From the NCBI RefSeq assembly GCF_029544075.1, contig NZ_JAJQJH010000006.1:1-64000 (forward strand): 64,000 nucleotides of DNA, written 5' to 3'. Shown in pieces: positions 1 to 8,381 of this stretch. The position numbers were made by a program, and so were the translations under genes. Position 1 is the stretch's first letter. The number at the start of each line of letters is the position of its first letter. The notes under the pieces are model-generated. The model saw nothing but the letters and a program-made list of their open reading frames with translations. It had not been told where the DNA came from and searched no databases. Source of the DNA: Chromohalobacter canadensis. Its GTDB lineage: Bacteria > Pseudomonadota > Gammaproteobacteria > Pseudomonadales > Halomonadaceae.

Positions 1-77
1 GGACCGGTAGTTCAGTTGGTTAGAATGCCGGCCTGTCACGCCGGAGGTCGCGGGTTCGAGTCCCGTCCGGTCCGCCA
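1..77 (+). tRNA. tRNA-Asp(GTC), copy 1
   Basis: A 77-nt cloverleaf with encoded CCA. The acceptor GGACCGG pairs with CCGGTCC, the T arm carries GGTTCGAGTCC, and the anticodon loop CTGTCAC reads GTC (Asp). It starts at the first base of the window, so its promoter lies outside. Confidence 0.97.
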
Positions 78-124
78 GTTCTTCATCGGAAATCCGACAA
101 TGTGTGGTTAGCGTTGTATTCAGC

Positions 125-201
125 GGACCGGTAGTTCAGTTGGTTAGAATGCCGGCCTGTCACGCCGGAGGTCGCGGGTTCGAGTCCCGTCCGGTCCGCC
201 A
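125..201 (+). tRNA. tRNA-Asp(GTC), copy 2
   Basis: Identical over all 77 nt to the copy at 1-77, including the encoded CCA and anticodon GTC. A 47-nt spacer separates the two, so they are probably one polycistronic tRNA transcript. Confidence 0.97.
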
Positions 202-275
202 CGATTTCCTCGCCAAAGCGTCATTGACGATGATGCATGTAACAGCAACATGCAGCACCAAGTAGTATGCGATCC

Positions 276-352
276 GGGTGGTTAGCTCAGCTGGTTAGAG
301 CACCAGCCTCACATGCTGGGGGTCACAGGTTCGAGTCCTGTACCACCCACCA
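276..352 (+). tRNA. tRNA-Val(CAC)
   Basis: A 77-nt cloverleaf. The acceptor GGGTGGT pairs with ACCACCC, and the anticodon stem CCAGC/GCTGG encloses CTCACAT with anticodon CAC (reads GUG). CCA is encoded. It sits between Asp copies 2 and 3 in the same orientation. Confidence 0.96.
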
Positions 353-376
353 ATCCGAGTTACATCGGAACAATGC

Positions 377-453
377 GGACCGGTAGTTCAGCTGGTTAGA
401 ATGCCGGCCTGTCACGCCGGAGGTCGCGGGTTCGAGTCCCGTCCGGTCCGCCA
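377..453 (+). tRNA. tRNA-Asp(GTC), copy 3
   Basis: Matches the other two Asp genes except for one D-arm base (AGCTGG instead of AGTTGG). Anticodon GTC, encoded CCA. Last tRNA of the Asp-Asp-Val-Asp cluster. Confidence 0.97.
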
Positions 454-468
454 CGATCGCCATCGGCC

Positions 469-495
469 AACCCTGAGTCATTGACTTGGGGTTTT
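469..495 (+). terminator. possible terminator of the tRNA cluster
   Basis: A hairpin about 16 nt after the last tRNA: AACCCTGAGT pairs with ACTTGGGGTT (two G.U pairs) and is followed by only a short T run. A second T run (TTCTTTTTT) lies about 20 nt further. Position fits, but the stem is modest. Confidence 0.45.
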
Positions 496-545
496 GTCGT
501 TTGGGCCTTCTTTTTTATGCGCGGACACCCGAGTCGCGCTGTTTC

Positions 546-1478
546 CTAAGTGTCTTCCTCGACCGAGGCCATGTCGTCCTGATGTGCCTGACACCAGGCG
601 AGGGCCTGCGGATAGACGTCTTTCACGGCGTCGGGGTGCGTCAGCATGTCCAGATGACCGTAATCTCGCCCCTGACCGTTCTCGCGTCCCAATACACGTA
701 ATGCATGCCGATGCGGCCCGCATTCTTCTACGAAGCGTGCTACATCTCGGGGGTGGCCCAGCGCCCGGTCGCGATGGCCGGCTAGATGCAGCGTGGGTGG
801 CAATCCGCCCTGGGCCAGAGCGGCGACATGATCGAAGCCATCCTCGGGGTCCCGCCACGTTGCCTCGCGCACCCAGGCGACGCTGTCCGCGTGGCTGGCG
901 GCGTATTCGTCGTCACTGCCCCAGCGTAGCGAGCGTGCCGGCAGATAACCGCACAGACAGCGTGCCAGCGGTGCGAGCCCTTTCCAAATCAGGTCGATAT
1001 AGAGCCATTTGCTGAGATTTTGGACCCGCACCTGACGTTTGGTGCCGAAATAGACCTGGCTGGCGATACGCTCGCGACTGGCGGGGACGCGCGCCAGGTG
1101 CGCGGCAATCAAGACACCACCCCAGGAATGTGCCATGACATGGCAGTGCGATCGCCCGCTCAGGTTTAGGCAGGCGGCCAGTGCGGCGTCGACTTCATCG
1201 GTGATGACCTCGCGCTGCGAGAACGATACACCGCGTGCCGGACGTGGCGCGGCGCTTCCGCGACCGCGTTGATCGATCACCATGACCTCGTGGCCCTGCT
1301 GGGCGAGCCAGGGTGCCAGCCCCTTGCCGCTACGGCTGTGGAAGATGCGCCCCGACTCGATGGCGCCATGCCAGCACAGTATGGGCAGGCCGTGGATGCG
1401 TTCGGGCTGGAAGCGGGTAATATTCAACGCGCCGCCGGTGGCGATGGGAATGCGGTGTTGGGAGGTCTGATAATCCAT
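546..1478 (-). CDS. alpha/beta-fold hydrolase
   Basis: A 310-aa serine hydrolase of the alpha/beta fold, substrate not predictable. The nucleophile elbow AHSWGG puts the catalytic Ser at about residue 118, WHG near residue 36 is a typical oxyanion-hole element, and late Asp (GHRD) and His (YGHLD) complete a plausible triad. The start MDYQTSQ is chosen because the frame upstream runs into the opposing fadH promoter and looks non-coding; the ribosome binding site is weak. No signal peptide or membrane segment, so cytoplasmic. It diverges from fadH across 145 bp, so the two may be co-regulated, perhaps in ester or acyl-CoA metabolism (inference only). Confidence 0.8.
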   Translation of the reverse strand: MDYQTSQHRIPIATGGALNITRFQPERIHGLPILCWHGAIESGRIFHSRSGKGLAPWLAQQGHEVMVIDQRGRGSAAPRPARGVSFSQREVITDEVDAALAACLNLSGRSHCHVMAHSWGGVLIAAHLARVPASRERIASQVYFGTKRQVRVQNLSKWLYIDLIWKGLAPLARCLCGYLPARSLRWGSDDEYAASHADSVAWVREATWRDPEDGFDHVAALAQGGLPPTLHLAGHRDRALGHPRDVARFVEECGPHRHALRVLGRENGQGRDYGHLDMLTHPDAVKDVYPQALAWCQAHQDDMASVEEDT

Positions 1479-1591
1479 GCGGGTCTCGCTTGTCTCGCGT
1501 GAGAAGGCAGTAATGCCTGCGCCCTTGGTCGGGATTGCCTCCCGTGACGCCTTCGCTACACTGTTCATACAGTTGTTTGAAAATGTATTGT

Positions 1592-1602
1592 GGTTTAAAA
1601 CC
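1592..1602. promoter_or_regulatory. small inverted repeat in the hydrolase/fadH divergent promoter region
   Basis: GGTTT-A-AAACC is an 11-bp perfect inverted repeat inside an AT-rich stretch, 11 bp before the fadH ribosome binding site. It could be an operator half for a fatty-acid regulator, but it matches neither FadR nor PsrA consensus as I know them. Low confidence. Confidence 0.25.
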
Positions 1603-1623
1603 GAGTGCAAGCGAGGACGCGCC

Positions 1624-3636
1624 GTGACTCAGTATCCGCATCTCTTCCGCCCGCTGACTGTGGGGCCCGTGACGCTCGATAACCGCATCTTGATGGGCTC
1701 TATGCACACCAATCTGGAGGAATCTCCCGATGGCTTCGCGCGTCTGGCGGCGTTCTATGCCGAGCGAACACGAGCGGGTGTCTCATTGATCGTGACCGGG
1801 GGCATCGCGCCGACTCCCGAGGGTGCGGTGTTCGAAGGCGCTGCTAAATTGACCGAGCCAGAGGAAGTCGAGGCGCATCGGCAGGTGACCCAGACGGTGC
1901 ACGCTGAGGGTGGCCATATTTGCCTGCAGATCCTGCACGCCGGGCGTTATGCCTATTCGCCCGCCTTGGTAGCGCCCTCGGCGCTCAAGGCGCCGATCAA
2001 CCCTTTCACGCCCCGTGCGTTGAATGGCGACGAGGTGACGGAGCAGATCGAGGCCTACGTCAATTGCGCCAAACTGGCGCGCGAAGCGGGTTACGACGGC
2101 GTCGAGGTCATGGGGTCGGAAGGCTATCTGATCAATCAGTTCCTGTGTCGGCGCACCAATCACCGTGACGACGAGTGGGGTGGGGCGTTTGAGAACCGCA
2201 TGCGCGTTGCGGTGGAGATTGTGCAGCGCATTCGCCGGACGCTGGGCGATGACTTTTTGATCATCTTTCGTCTCTCGATGATCGACCTGGTCGAGGACGG
2301 TAGCAGCCACGACGAGGTCGTGGCCCTGGGGCGGGCGATCGAGGCGGCGGGTGCCAACCTGATCAATACCGGCATCGGCTGGCACGAGGCGCGGGTGCCG
2401 ACCATCGTCACCAGCGTGCCTCGGGCGGCGTTCACGGAGGTGACGCGACGGCTGCGCGAGGTCCTCACGGTGCCGCTCATTGCCACCAATCGCATCAGTA
2501 TGCCCGAGGTCGCCGAGCGCGTGCTGGCCGAGGGTCATGCCGACATGGTCTCGATGGCTCGCCCCTTTCTCGCCGATCCTGAATGGGTGACCAAGGCACG
2601 CGAGGGGCGCGAGGCGTTCATTAATACCTGTATTGCCTGCAACCAGGCCTGCTTGGATCATACTTTTCAGGGCAAGTTGACCTCGTGTCTGGTCAATCCA
2701 CGCGCCTGTCACGAGACCGAATTGACGCTCGCGCCCGTGGCGACGCCGCGTGACATTGCGGTGGTCGGCGCTGGGCCGGCAGGGCTGGCGACTGCCGTGT
2801 CGGCGGCGCAGCGCGGTCATCGCGTCACGCTTTTCGAACGTGAGGCCGAGATCGGCGGTCAATTTCGCTATGCGCAGCGTATTCCCGGCAAGGAAGAATT
2901 CCACGAGACACTGCGCTATTACCGCAGCATGCTTGAGGCGCTGGATGTGACGGTGTGCCTGAATACATCGGCCGAGGCGCAACGCCTGCTGGCCTTCGAT
3001 GTCGTGGTGTTGGCGTCGGGGGTTGCGCCTCGGGCGCTGTCGCTGCCCGGTAGCGACGATCCGCGCGTCGTGGACTACCCCACAGCGATTCTCCATCCCG
3101 AGCGTGTCGGGGCGCGCGTGGCGATTATCGGCGCCGGTGGAATCGGCTTCGATGTCGCGGAGCTCTTGACCCATGCCGAGCATCCCGCGTTGGACCGCGA
3201 GACGTGGTGTGCCGAGTGGGGCGTCGATCTGTCGTTGGCAGCGCGGGGCGGTCTCGTTACACCGCAAGCGCCGAAGGTGCCCCGCGAGGTAACGCTGCTT
3301 CAGCGCAAGACCAGCAAGCCCGGCAAGGGGCTGGGTACGACCACCGGCTGGGTGCACCGTGCCGCGCTGCGCCAGCGTGGGGTGCACATGCGCAGCGGCT
3401 GCGAGTATCTCAACATCGACGATGCAGGACTGCATATTGTGCGTGACGGACAACAAGAATGCCTCGATGTAGAGACGGTCGTGGTGTGTGCCGGCCAGGT
3501 ATCGGTGACAGATCTCGAGGCGCCGCTGTCGGCGGCCGGCTGCGAGGTGCATGTCATTGGCGGGGCGCAGGAGGCGGCGGAGCTCGATGCCAAGCGGGCC
3601 ATCGATCAGGGAACTCGCTTGGCAGCACGCCTATAA
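1624..3636 (+). CDS. fadH: 2,4-dienoyl-CoA reductase (NADPH)
   Basis: Reduces 2,4-dienoyl-CoA during beta-oxidation of unsaturated fatty acids, in the cytoplasm. The 670-aa length matches E. coli FadH closely. An N-terminal old-yellow-enzyme TIM barrel (FMN) covers about residues 1-330. A 4Fe-4S cluster motif follows with Cys336, Cys339, Cys343 and Cys355 (CX2CX3CX11C, the FadH spacing). The C-terminal half has two dinucleotide sites, VVGAGPAG (FAD) and IIGAGGIG (NADPH). The start is GTG at 1624, preceded by GAGGA with 6-nt spacing; the longer upstream frame overlaps the divergent hydrolase and adds 49 uncharacteristic residues. It is monocistronic as far as can be seen, with no other fad gene nearby. 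Confidence 0.95.
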   Translation: MTQYPHLFRPLTVGPVTLDNRILMGSMHTNLEESPDGFARLAAFYAERTRAGVSLIVTGGIAPTPEGAVFEGAAKLTEPEEVEAHRQVTQTVHAEGGHICLQILHAGRYAYSPALVAPSALKAPINPFTPRALNGDEVTEQIEAYVNCAKLAREAGYDGVEVMGSEGYLINQFLCRRTNHRDDEWGGAFENRMRVAVEIVQRIRRTLGDDFLIIFRLSMIDLVEDGSSHDEVVALGRAIEAAGANLINTGIGWHEARVPTIVTSVPRAAFTEVTRRLREVLTVPLIATNRISMPEVAERVLAEGHADMVSMARPFLADPEWVTKAREGREAFINTCIACNQACLDHTFQGKLTSCLVNPRACHETELTLAPVATPRDIAVVGAGPAGLATAVSAAQRGHRVTLFEREAEIGGQFRYAQRIPGKEEFHETLRYYRSMLEALDVTVCLNTSAEAQRLLAFDVVVLASGVAPRALSLPGSDDPRVVDYPTAILHPERVGARVAIIGAGGIGFDVAELLTHAEHPALDRETWCAEWGVDLSLAARGGLVTPQAPKVPREVTLLQRKTSKPGKGLGTTTGWVHRAALRQRGVHMRSGCEYLNIDDAGLHIVRDGQQECLDVETVVVCAGQVSVTDLEAPLSAAGCEVHVIGGAQEAAELDAKRAIDQGTRLAARL

Positions 3637-3807
3637 AAAGTGCATGTGTAAGAAGGTGCGCTCTGGCGGGCTTCCGATGAGAGGCGGCGATGAGTAGACT
3701 GGATCGAGACGCAATTTTTTGCAGGATAACGGCAGGCGTTGGCACCCGGCGCCTGGCGTTGCGTTTCAAGCGTCTTTACTTCTCGCCACCTATGAGGACA
3801 ACAAGGC

Positions 3808-4857
3808 ATGGAATCCGACTGTACGCCGCGTTTTCTGGCCAGCGACAATACCTCCGGCATCTGCCCCGAGGCGCTTGACTACCTGTTGCGCGCCAACGCC
3901 AGCGATGATCTCGCCTATGGCAACGATTCCTGGACCCAGAAAGCCGCCGACCGCTTTCGTCGTTTCTTCGACTATGACTGCGACGTGTTTTTCGTCTTCA
4001 ACGGCACCGCCGCCAACTCGTTGACGCTCGCCTCGATGGGGCAGAGTTATCACAGTGTCATTTGCCACGAACTGGCGCATATTGAAACCGACGAGTGCGG
4101 TGGCCCGGAGTTCTTTTCCAATGGTGCCAAGCTGCTGACGTGCTCCGGTGCGAATGGCAAGCTGACGCCCGAGGGGATCGAGTCGCTGGTCACGCGTCGC
4201 AGCGACATCCACTATCCAAAGCCGCGCACGATCTCGCTGACCCAGGCCACCGAGGTGGGTACCGTGTATACCCGCGATGAGCTGATGGCGATTCGTGCCA
4301 TGGCGGATAAACATGGTCTGCACGTGCATATGGATGGGGCGCGCTTCGCCAATGCCTGTGCCTCGCTCGAGGCCACGCCAGCGGAGCTCACTTGGCAGGT
4401 TGGCGTCGATGCGTTGTGCTTTTCGGGGACCAAGAACGGCTTGCCGATGGGCGAGGCGGTGGTCTTTTTCAATAGTGCCCTGGCGGAAGACTTCGACTAC
4501 CGCTGCAAGCAGGCAGGACAGTTGGCCTCCAAGATGCGCTTCATTACCGCGCCTTGGCTGGGGCTGTTGGAAAGCGGTGCCTGGTTACGCAATGCCGAAC
4601 ATGCCAATGGAATGGCGCGTTATCTCGCGGAGGGCTTTGCTGCTTTGCCGGGTGCTGATCTAATGTACCCCGCCCAGGCCAACAGTGTCTTTGTGACGTT
4701 GCCCGTCGCGGTTCTCGAAACACTGCGCCAGCGCGGCTGGACGTTCTACACCTTCATCGGCGCGGGCGGTGCACGCTTCGTCTGTGCCTGGAACACCACT
4801 CAAGCACTGCTTGATCGCCTGCTCGACAATGCGCGCGACGCATTGTCGGCCGCCTAA
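3808..4857 (+). CDS. ltaE: low-specificity L-threonine aldolase
   Basis: A PLP-dependent enzyme that cleaves L-threonine or allo-threonine to glycine and acetaldehyde (beta-hydroxy amino acid aldolase). The 349-aa protein belongs to the beta-eliminating lyase/threonine aldolase fold. The PLP Schiff-base Lys is K209 in FSGTKNG, and the cofactor-binding Asp is D176 in HMDGAR. The N-terminal SDNTSG is the usual opening of this family. It stands alone between fadH (171-bp gap) and prkA, and is followed by a hairpin with T-rich tail. Family members differ in stereospecificity, which sequence alone does not settle. Confidence 0.9.
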   Translation: MESDCTPRFLASDNTSGICPEALDYLLRANASDDLAYGNDSWTQKAADRFRRFFDYDCDVFFVFNGTAANSLTLASMGQSYHSVICHELAHIETDECGGPEFFSNGAKLLTCSGANGKLTPEGIESLVTRRSDIHYPKPRTISLTQATEVGTVYTRDELMAIRAMADKHGLHVHMDGARFANACASLEATPAELTWQVGVDALCFSGTKNGLPMGEAVVFFNSALAEDFDYRCKQAGQLASKMRFITAPWLGLLESGAWLRNAEHANGMARYLAEGFAALPGADLMYPAQANSVFVTLPVAVLETLRQRGWTFYTFIGAGGARFVCAWNTTQALLDRLLDNARDALSAA

Positions 4858-4868
4858 TCGAGACGCTA

Positions 4869-4897
4869 GGCGAGGGCATTGATGTGCTCTCGCCTTT
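4869..4897 (+). terminator. terminator-like hairpin after ltaE
   Basis: GGCGAGGGCA pairs with TGCTCTCGCC (one G.U) around a 6-nt loop. TTT follows directly, and GCCTTTTT lies a few bases later. It starts 11 nt after the ltaE stop codon. Confidence 0.65.
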
Positions 4898-4932
4898 CCC
4901 GCCTTTTTCGGATTTCAACGAACCAATGGCTG

Positions 4933-4950
4933 TTTATGGGCTCTCATAAA
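4933..4950. promoter_or_regulatory. inverted repeat upstream of prkA
   Basis: TTTATG-GGCTCT-CATAAA is a perfect 6-bp-arm repeat, extendable by a G.T and a T-A pair. It lies about 80 bp upstream of the candidate prkA promoter, so it could be an activator site. No regulator is recognised. Confidence 0.3.
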
Positions 4951-5012
4951 TAGGGCCATGCCGCTGCGTTGAAAGGAAATGCGTTTCGCACCGCCCCTTT
5001 CTTCTCCATCCG

Positions 5013-5023
5013 TCTACGCTGAT
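5013..5023 (+). promoter_or_regulatory. candidate sigma-S type -10 element for prkA-yeaH-ycgB
   Basis: TCTACGCTGAT matches 9 of 11 positions of the extended sigma-S -10 consensus KCTAYRCTTAA. There is no good -35 box, which sigma-S tolerates. It would give a leader of roughly 50 nt before the ATG at 5079. The homologous E. coli yeaGH operon is known to be RpoS-dependent. Confidence 0.4.
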
Positions 5024-5078
5024 ACATAGACAGTCCAGAATCCGATGAGCGACCCCGGGTCGTGAAAGGAGGCGTTTG

Positions 5079-7001
5079 ATGAGTATCTTCGATCATGTTC
5101 AGAACCGTTACGAGCGCGTTCAGCAAGAGGAGATGAGTCTTCAGGAGTATCTGGAACTCTGCCGTCGGGAGCCCAGTGCCTATGCGAGCGCGCCGGAGCG
5201 CATGCTTGAGGCGATCGGCGAGCCGGAGGTCATCGACACCGCCAAGGATTCGCGGTTGTCACGTATCTTCAGTAACAAGGTCATTCGTCGTTATCCGGCG
5301 TTTTCCGAATTTTACGGCATGGAAGAGGCCATCGAGCAGATCGTGGCGTATTTCCGACACGCCGCGCAGGGGCTGGAAGAAAAGAAACAGATTCTGTATC
5401 TGCTGGGGCCGGTAGGCGGCGGCAAATCATCGCTTGCCGAACGGCTCAAGCTGTTGATGGAGCATGTGCCGTTCTATGCCATCAAGGGCTCGCCGGTCTT
5501 CGAGTCGCCGCTGGGGCTGTTCTCACCGGAGGAGGACGGCGAATTGCTGGAGAAGGAATATGGCATTGCACGGCGCCACTTGCGGGCGGTGATGTCGCCA
5601 TGGGCCGCCAAGCGCTTGCAGGAATACGGCGGTGACATTTCCCAGTTTCGCGTCGTGCGGCTCTATCCGTCGCGCCTCAACCAGATTGCCGTTTCCAAGA
5701 CCGAGCCTGGCGACGAGAATAACCAGGATATTTCCTCGCTGGTGGGCAAGGTCGATATTCGTCAGCTCGAGCTCTATTCCCAGGACGACCCGGATGCCTA
5801 CAGTTTCTCCGGTGGCTTGTGCAAGGCCAACCAGGGGCTGATGGAATTCGTCGAAATGTTCAAGGCGCCGATCAAGGTCTTGCATCCGTTGCTTACGGCG
5901 ACGCAGGAGGGTAACTACAATCCCACCGAGGGCATGGGCGCGATTCCCTTCGACGGCATCGTTCTGGCGCATTCCAACGAGAGCGAGTGGCAGACGTTCC
6001 GCAACAACCGCAACAATGAGGCCTTCCTGGATCGCGTCTACATCGTCAAGGTGCCGTATTGCCTGCGCGTCTCCGAGGAAATCAACATTTATAAGAAGCT
6101 GCTCGAGCATTCGTCGCTGAATGCCGCGCCCTGCGCGCCGGATACGCTGCGCATGCTGGCGCAGTTCTCGGTACTTTCGCGCCTCAAGGAGCCTGAGAAT
6201 TCGAGCATCTATTCCAAGATGCGGGTCTATGATGGCGCGAACTTGAAGGACACCGATCCCAAGGCCAAGTCGCTACAGGAGTATCGCGACGCGGCCGGCG
6301 TCGACGAGGGAATGGAAGGCCTATCGACACGTTTCGCCTTCAAGATTCTCTCCAAGGTCTTCAATTTCGATACCCACGAAGTCGCTGCCAATCCGGTGCA
6401 TTTGTTGTATGTGCTGGAGCAGCGACTCGAACAGGAACAATTACCCAAGGAAACCTTCGAGCGCTATCTGCGTTTCATCAAAGAGTACCTGGCGCCGCGT
6501 TATGTCGATTTCATCGGCAAGGAAATCCAGACCGCCTACCTCGAGTCGTACAGTGAGTATGGGCAGAACATCTTCGATCGCTACGTGACCTACGCCGACT
6601 TCTGGATTCAGGACCAGGAATATCGCGACCCCGAGACCGGTGAATTGTTCGATCGACAGGCGCTCAACGAAGATCTGGAGAAGATCGAGAAGCCGGCCGG
6701 TATCTCCAATCCCAAGGATTTTCGCCACGAGGTGGTCAACTTCGTATTACGCGCACGTGCCCAGAACAACGGCATGAATCCCAGTTGGCAGTCCTATGAG
6801 AAGCTCAAGGGTGTGATCGAGAAGAAGATGTTTGCCAACACCGAGGAGCTATTGCCGGTGATCTCCTTCAATGCCAAGGCCTCGACCTCGGATCAGAAAA
6901 AACATGAGGACTTCGTGGCGCGCATGGTCGATAGGGGATATACCGAGAAGCAGGTACGCTTGCTGTCGGAGTGGTATTTGCGGGTCCGTAAGTCGCATTA
7001 A
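5079..7001 (+). CDS. prkA: PrkA/YeaG-family serine protein kinase
   Basis: A 640-aa protein of the YeaG/PrkA family (E. coli YeaG is about the same length): an AAA+-like N-terminal module followed by a PrkA C-terminal kinase-like domain. The Walker A motif is GPVGGGKS at residues 110-117. The family is linked to stationary-phase and nitrogen-starvation stress; real substrates are poorly known. The start is the ATG at 5079 behind AAAGGAGG (spacing 6); the TTG just before it is disfavoured. It is the first gene of prkA-yeaH-ycgB, with 77 bp and then 22 bp between genes, each carrying a strong ribosome binding site. Confidence 0.93.
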   Translation: MSIFDHVQNRYERVQQEEMSLQEYLELCRREPSAYASAPERMLEAIGEPEVIDTAKDSRLSRIFSNKVIRRYPAFSEFYGMEEAIEQIVAYFRHAAQGLEEKKQILYLLGPVGGGKSSLAERLKLLMEHVPFYAIKGSPVFESPLGLFSPEEDGELLEKEYGIARRHLRAVMSPWAAKRLQEYGGDISQFRVVRLYPSRLNQIAVSKTEPGDENNQDISSLVGKVDIRQLELYSQDDPDAYSFSGGLCKANQGLMEFVEMFKAPIKVLHPLLTATQEGNYNPTEGMGAIPFDGIVLAHSNESEWQTFRNNRNNEAFLDRVYIVKVPYCLRVSEEINIYKKLLEHSSLNAAPCAPDTLRMLAQFSVLSRLKEPENSSIYSKMRVYDGANLKDTDPKAKSLQEYRDAAGVDEGMEGLSTRFAFKILSKVFNFDTHEVAANPVHLLYVLEQRLEQEQLPKETFERYLRFIKEYLAPRYVDFIGKEIQTAYLESYSEYGQNIFDRYVTYADFWIQDQEYRDPETGELFDRQALNEDLEKIEKPAGISNPKDFRHEVVNFVLRARAQNNGMNPSWQSYEKLKGVIEKKMFANTEELLPVISFNAKASTSDQKKHEDFVARMVDRGYTEKQVRLLSEWYLRVRKSH

Positions 7002-7078
7002 TCGCCCGGATGTGATGGGCATTCACTGGCGGCGGCCCGGTTTTGCCATCGCCGGCGATTGGACAAGAGGAGGTCGCC

Positions 7079-8359
7079 ATGACCTACTTCATTGATCGAC
7101 GCGCCAATGCCAAGCACAAGAGTGCCGTGAACCGGCAGCGTTTTCTGCAGCGCTACCGCAGCCATATCAAGCGCTCGGTGGAGGAGGCGGTCAACCGGCG
7201 CTCGATTACCGACATGGAGCGCGGCGAGAAGGTTTCGATCCCTGCCAAGGACATTTCCGAGCCAGTGTTTCAACATGGTCCTGGTGGTTCACGCACGATT
7301 GTCAGCCCTGGTAACAAGGAATTCGTCGAGGGGGATCGGCTGCGGCGTCCGGGCGGCGAGAGTGAGGGCGGCGCGGGGGAGGGCGGCGCTTCCAATCAAG
7401 GCGAGGGTGTGGACGAATTCGCGTTTTCCTTGAGTCGAGAGGAATTCCTCGATTTCGTCTTTGATGGTCTGGCGCTGCCGCATCTGGAGCGCAAACAACT
7501 GCGGGATCTCGACGAGGTGCGTCCGGTGCGCGCCGGAGTGACGCGTGACGGTGTGCCGTCGCGGATCAACATCGTGCGGTCGATGCGCGAGGCGCAGGCC
7601 CGGCGTATCGGCATGCGGGCGCCTATCAAGCGTGCCTTGCGTGAAGCCGAGGAGGCGCTTCAAGAAGAGGAACGCAAGGACCCGGTACTACGCAATCCGA
7701 CGCGCATTCACGAGCTCAAAGCCGAAATCGAGCGTCTTGAAAAGCGCTTGGAGGCGGTGCCGTTCATCGATACCTACGACTTGCGCTACAACAACCTCGT
7801 CGACCAGCCCCAGCCCTCCAACAAGGCGGTGATGTTCTGTGTCATGGATGTCTCCGGCTCCATGACACAAGGCCACAAAGACATCGCCAAGCGTTTCTTT
7901 TTGCTGCTGTATCTCTTTCTGGAGCGCAACTACGAGAAGGTCGAACTGGTGTTCATTCGTCATCACACCGCGGCTAAGGAAGTCGACGAGGAGGAATTCT
8001 TCTATTCCCGGGAAACCGGGGGGACTATCGTCTCCAGTGCGTTGACCCTCGTCGACGAGATCATCACCCAACGTTATTCACCCGCGCAGTGGAATCTATA
8101 CGTTGCCCAGGCCTCCGACGGCGACAATTGGGACGATGACTCGACGACCTGTCGCGACCTGCTCATGTCGTCGTTGATGGCCAAGCTGCAGTATTACACC
8201 TATGTGGAAATCACGCCGCATTCGCACCAGGCGCTGTGGGAAGAATATGAGCGCGTGCAGGCGCGTCATCCTGAGCGCTTCGCGATGCAGCAGATCGTCG
8301 AGTCGGGCGACATCTACCCGGTCTTTCGCAAGCTGTTCCGCAAGCGTATAGCACAATGA
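7079..8359 (+). CDS. yeaH: YeaH/YhbH family protein with von Willebrand A domain
   Basis: A 426-aa protein (DUF444 family) always found beside PrkA. The N-terminal region has charged and Gly/Glu-rich linkers around residues 90-115. The C-terminal half is a VWA fold with the MIDAS motif DVSGSM at D257-M262, expected to bind a divalent metal and mediate protein contacts. Start ATG 7079 follows AGAGGAGG (spacing 5). The cytoplasmic partner is presumably PrkA (inference from conserved linkage). Its biochemical role is unknown. Confidence 0.92.
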   Translation: MTYFIDRRANAKHKSAVNRQRFLQRYRSHIKRSVEEAVNRRSITDMERGEKVSIPAKDISEPVFQHGPGGSRTIVSPGNKEFVEGDRLRRPGGESEGGAGEGGASNQGEGVDEFAFSLSREEFLDFVFDGLALPHLERKQLRDLDEVRPVRAGVTRDGVPSRINIVRSMREAQARRIGMRAPIKRALREAEEALQEEERKDPVLRNPTRIHELKAEIERLEKRLEAVPFIDTYDLRYNNLVDQPQPSNKAVMFCVMDVSGSMTQGHKDIAKRFFLLLYLFLERNYEKVELVFIRHHTAAKEVDEEEFFYSRETGGTIVSSALTLVDEIITQRYSPAQWNLYVAQASDGDNWDDDSTTCRDLLMSSLMAKLQYYTYVEITPHSHQALWEEYERVQARHPERFAMQQIVESGDIYPVFRKLFRKRIAQ

Positions 8360-8381
8360 GGCACCGCTCCGAGGAGGTGAC

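Noticed and set aside
1-453. Regularly spaced repeats resembling a CRISPR array
   Set aside because: The repeats are tRNA-Asp genes with full cloverleaves and a tRNA-Val between them; spacer lengths differ.
1783-3552. 589-codon open frame on the minus strand opposite fadH
   Set aside because: It mirrors a clear fadH gene; its translation is Arg/His-rich with no domain, as expected of antisense frames in GC-rich DNA.
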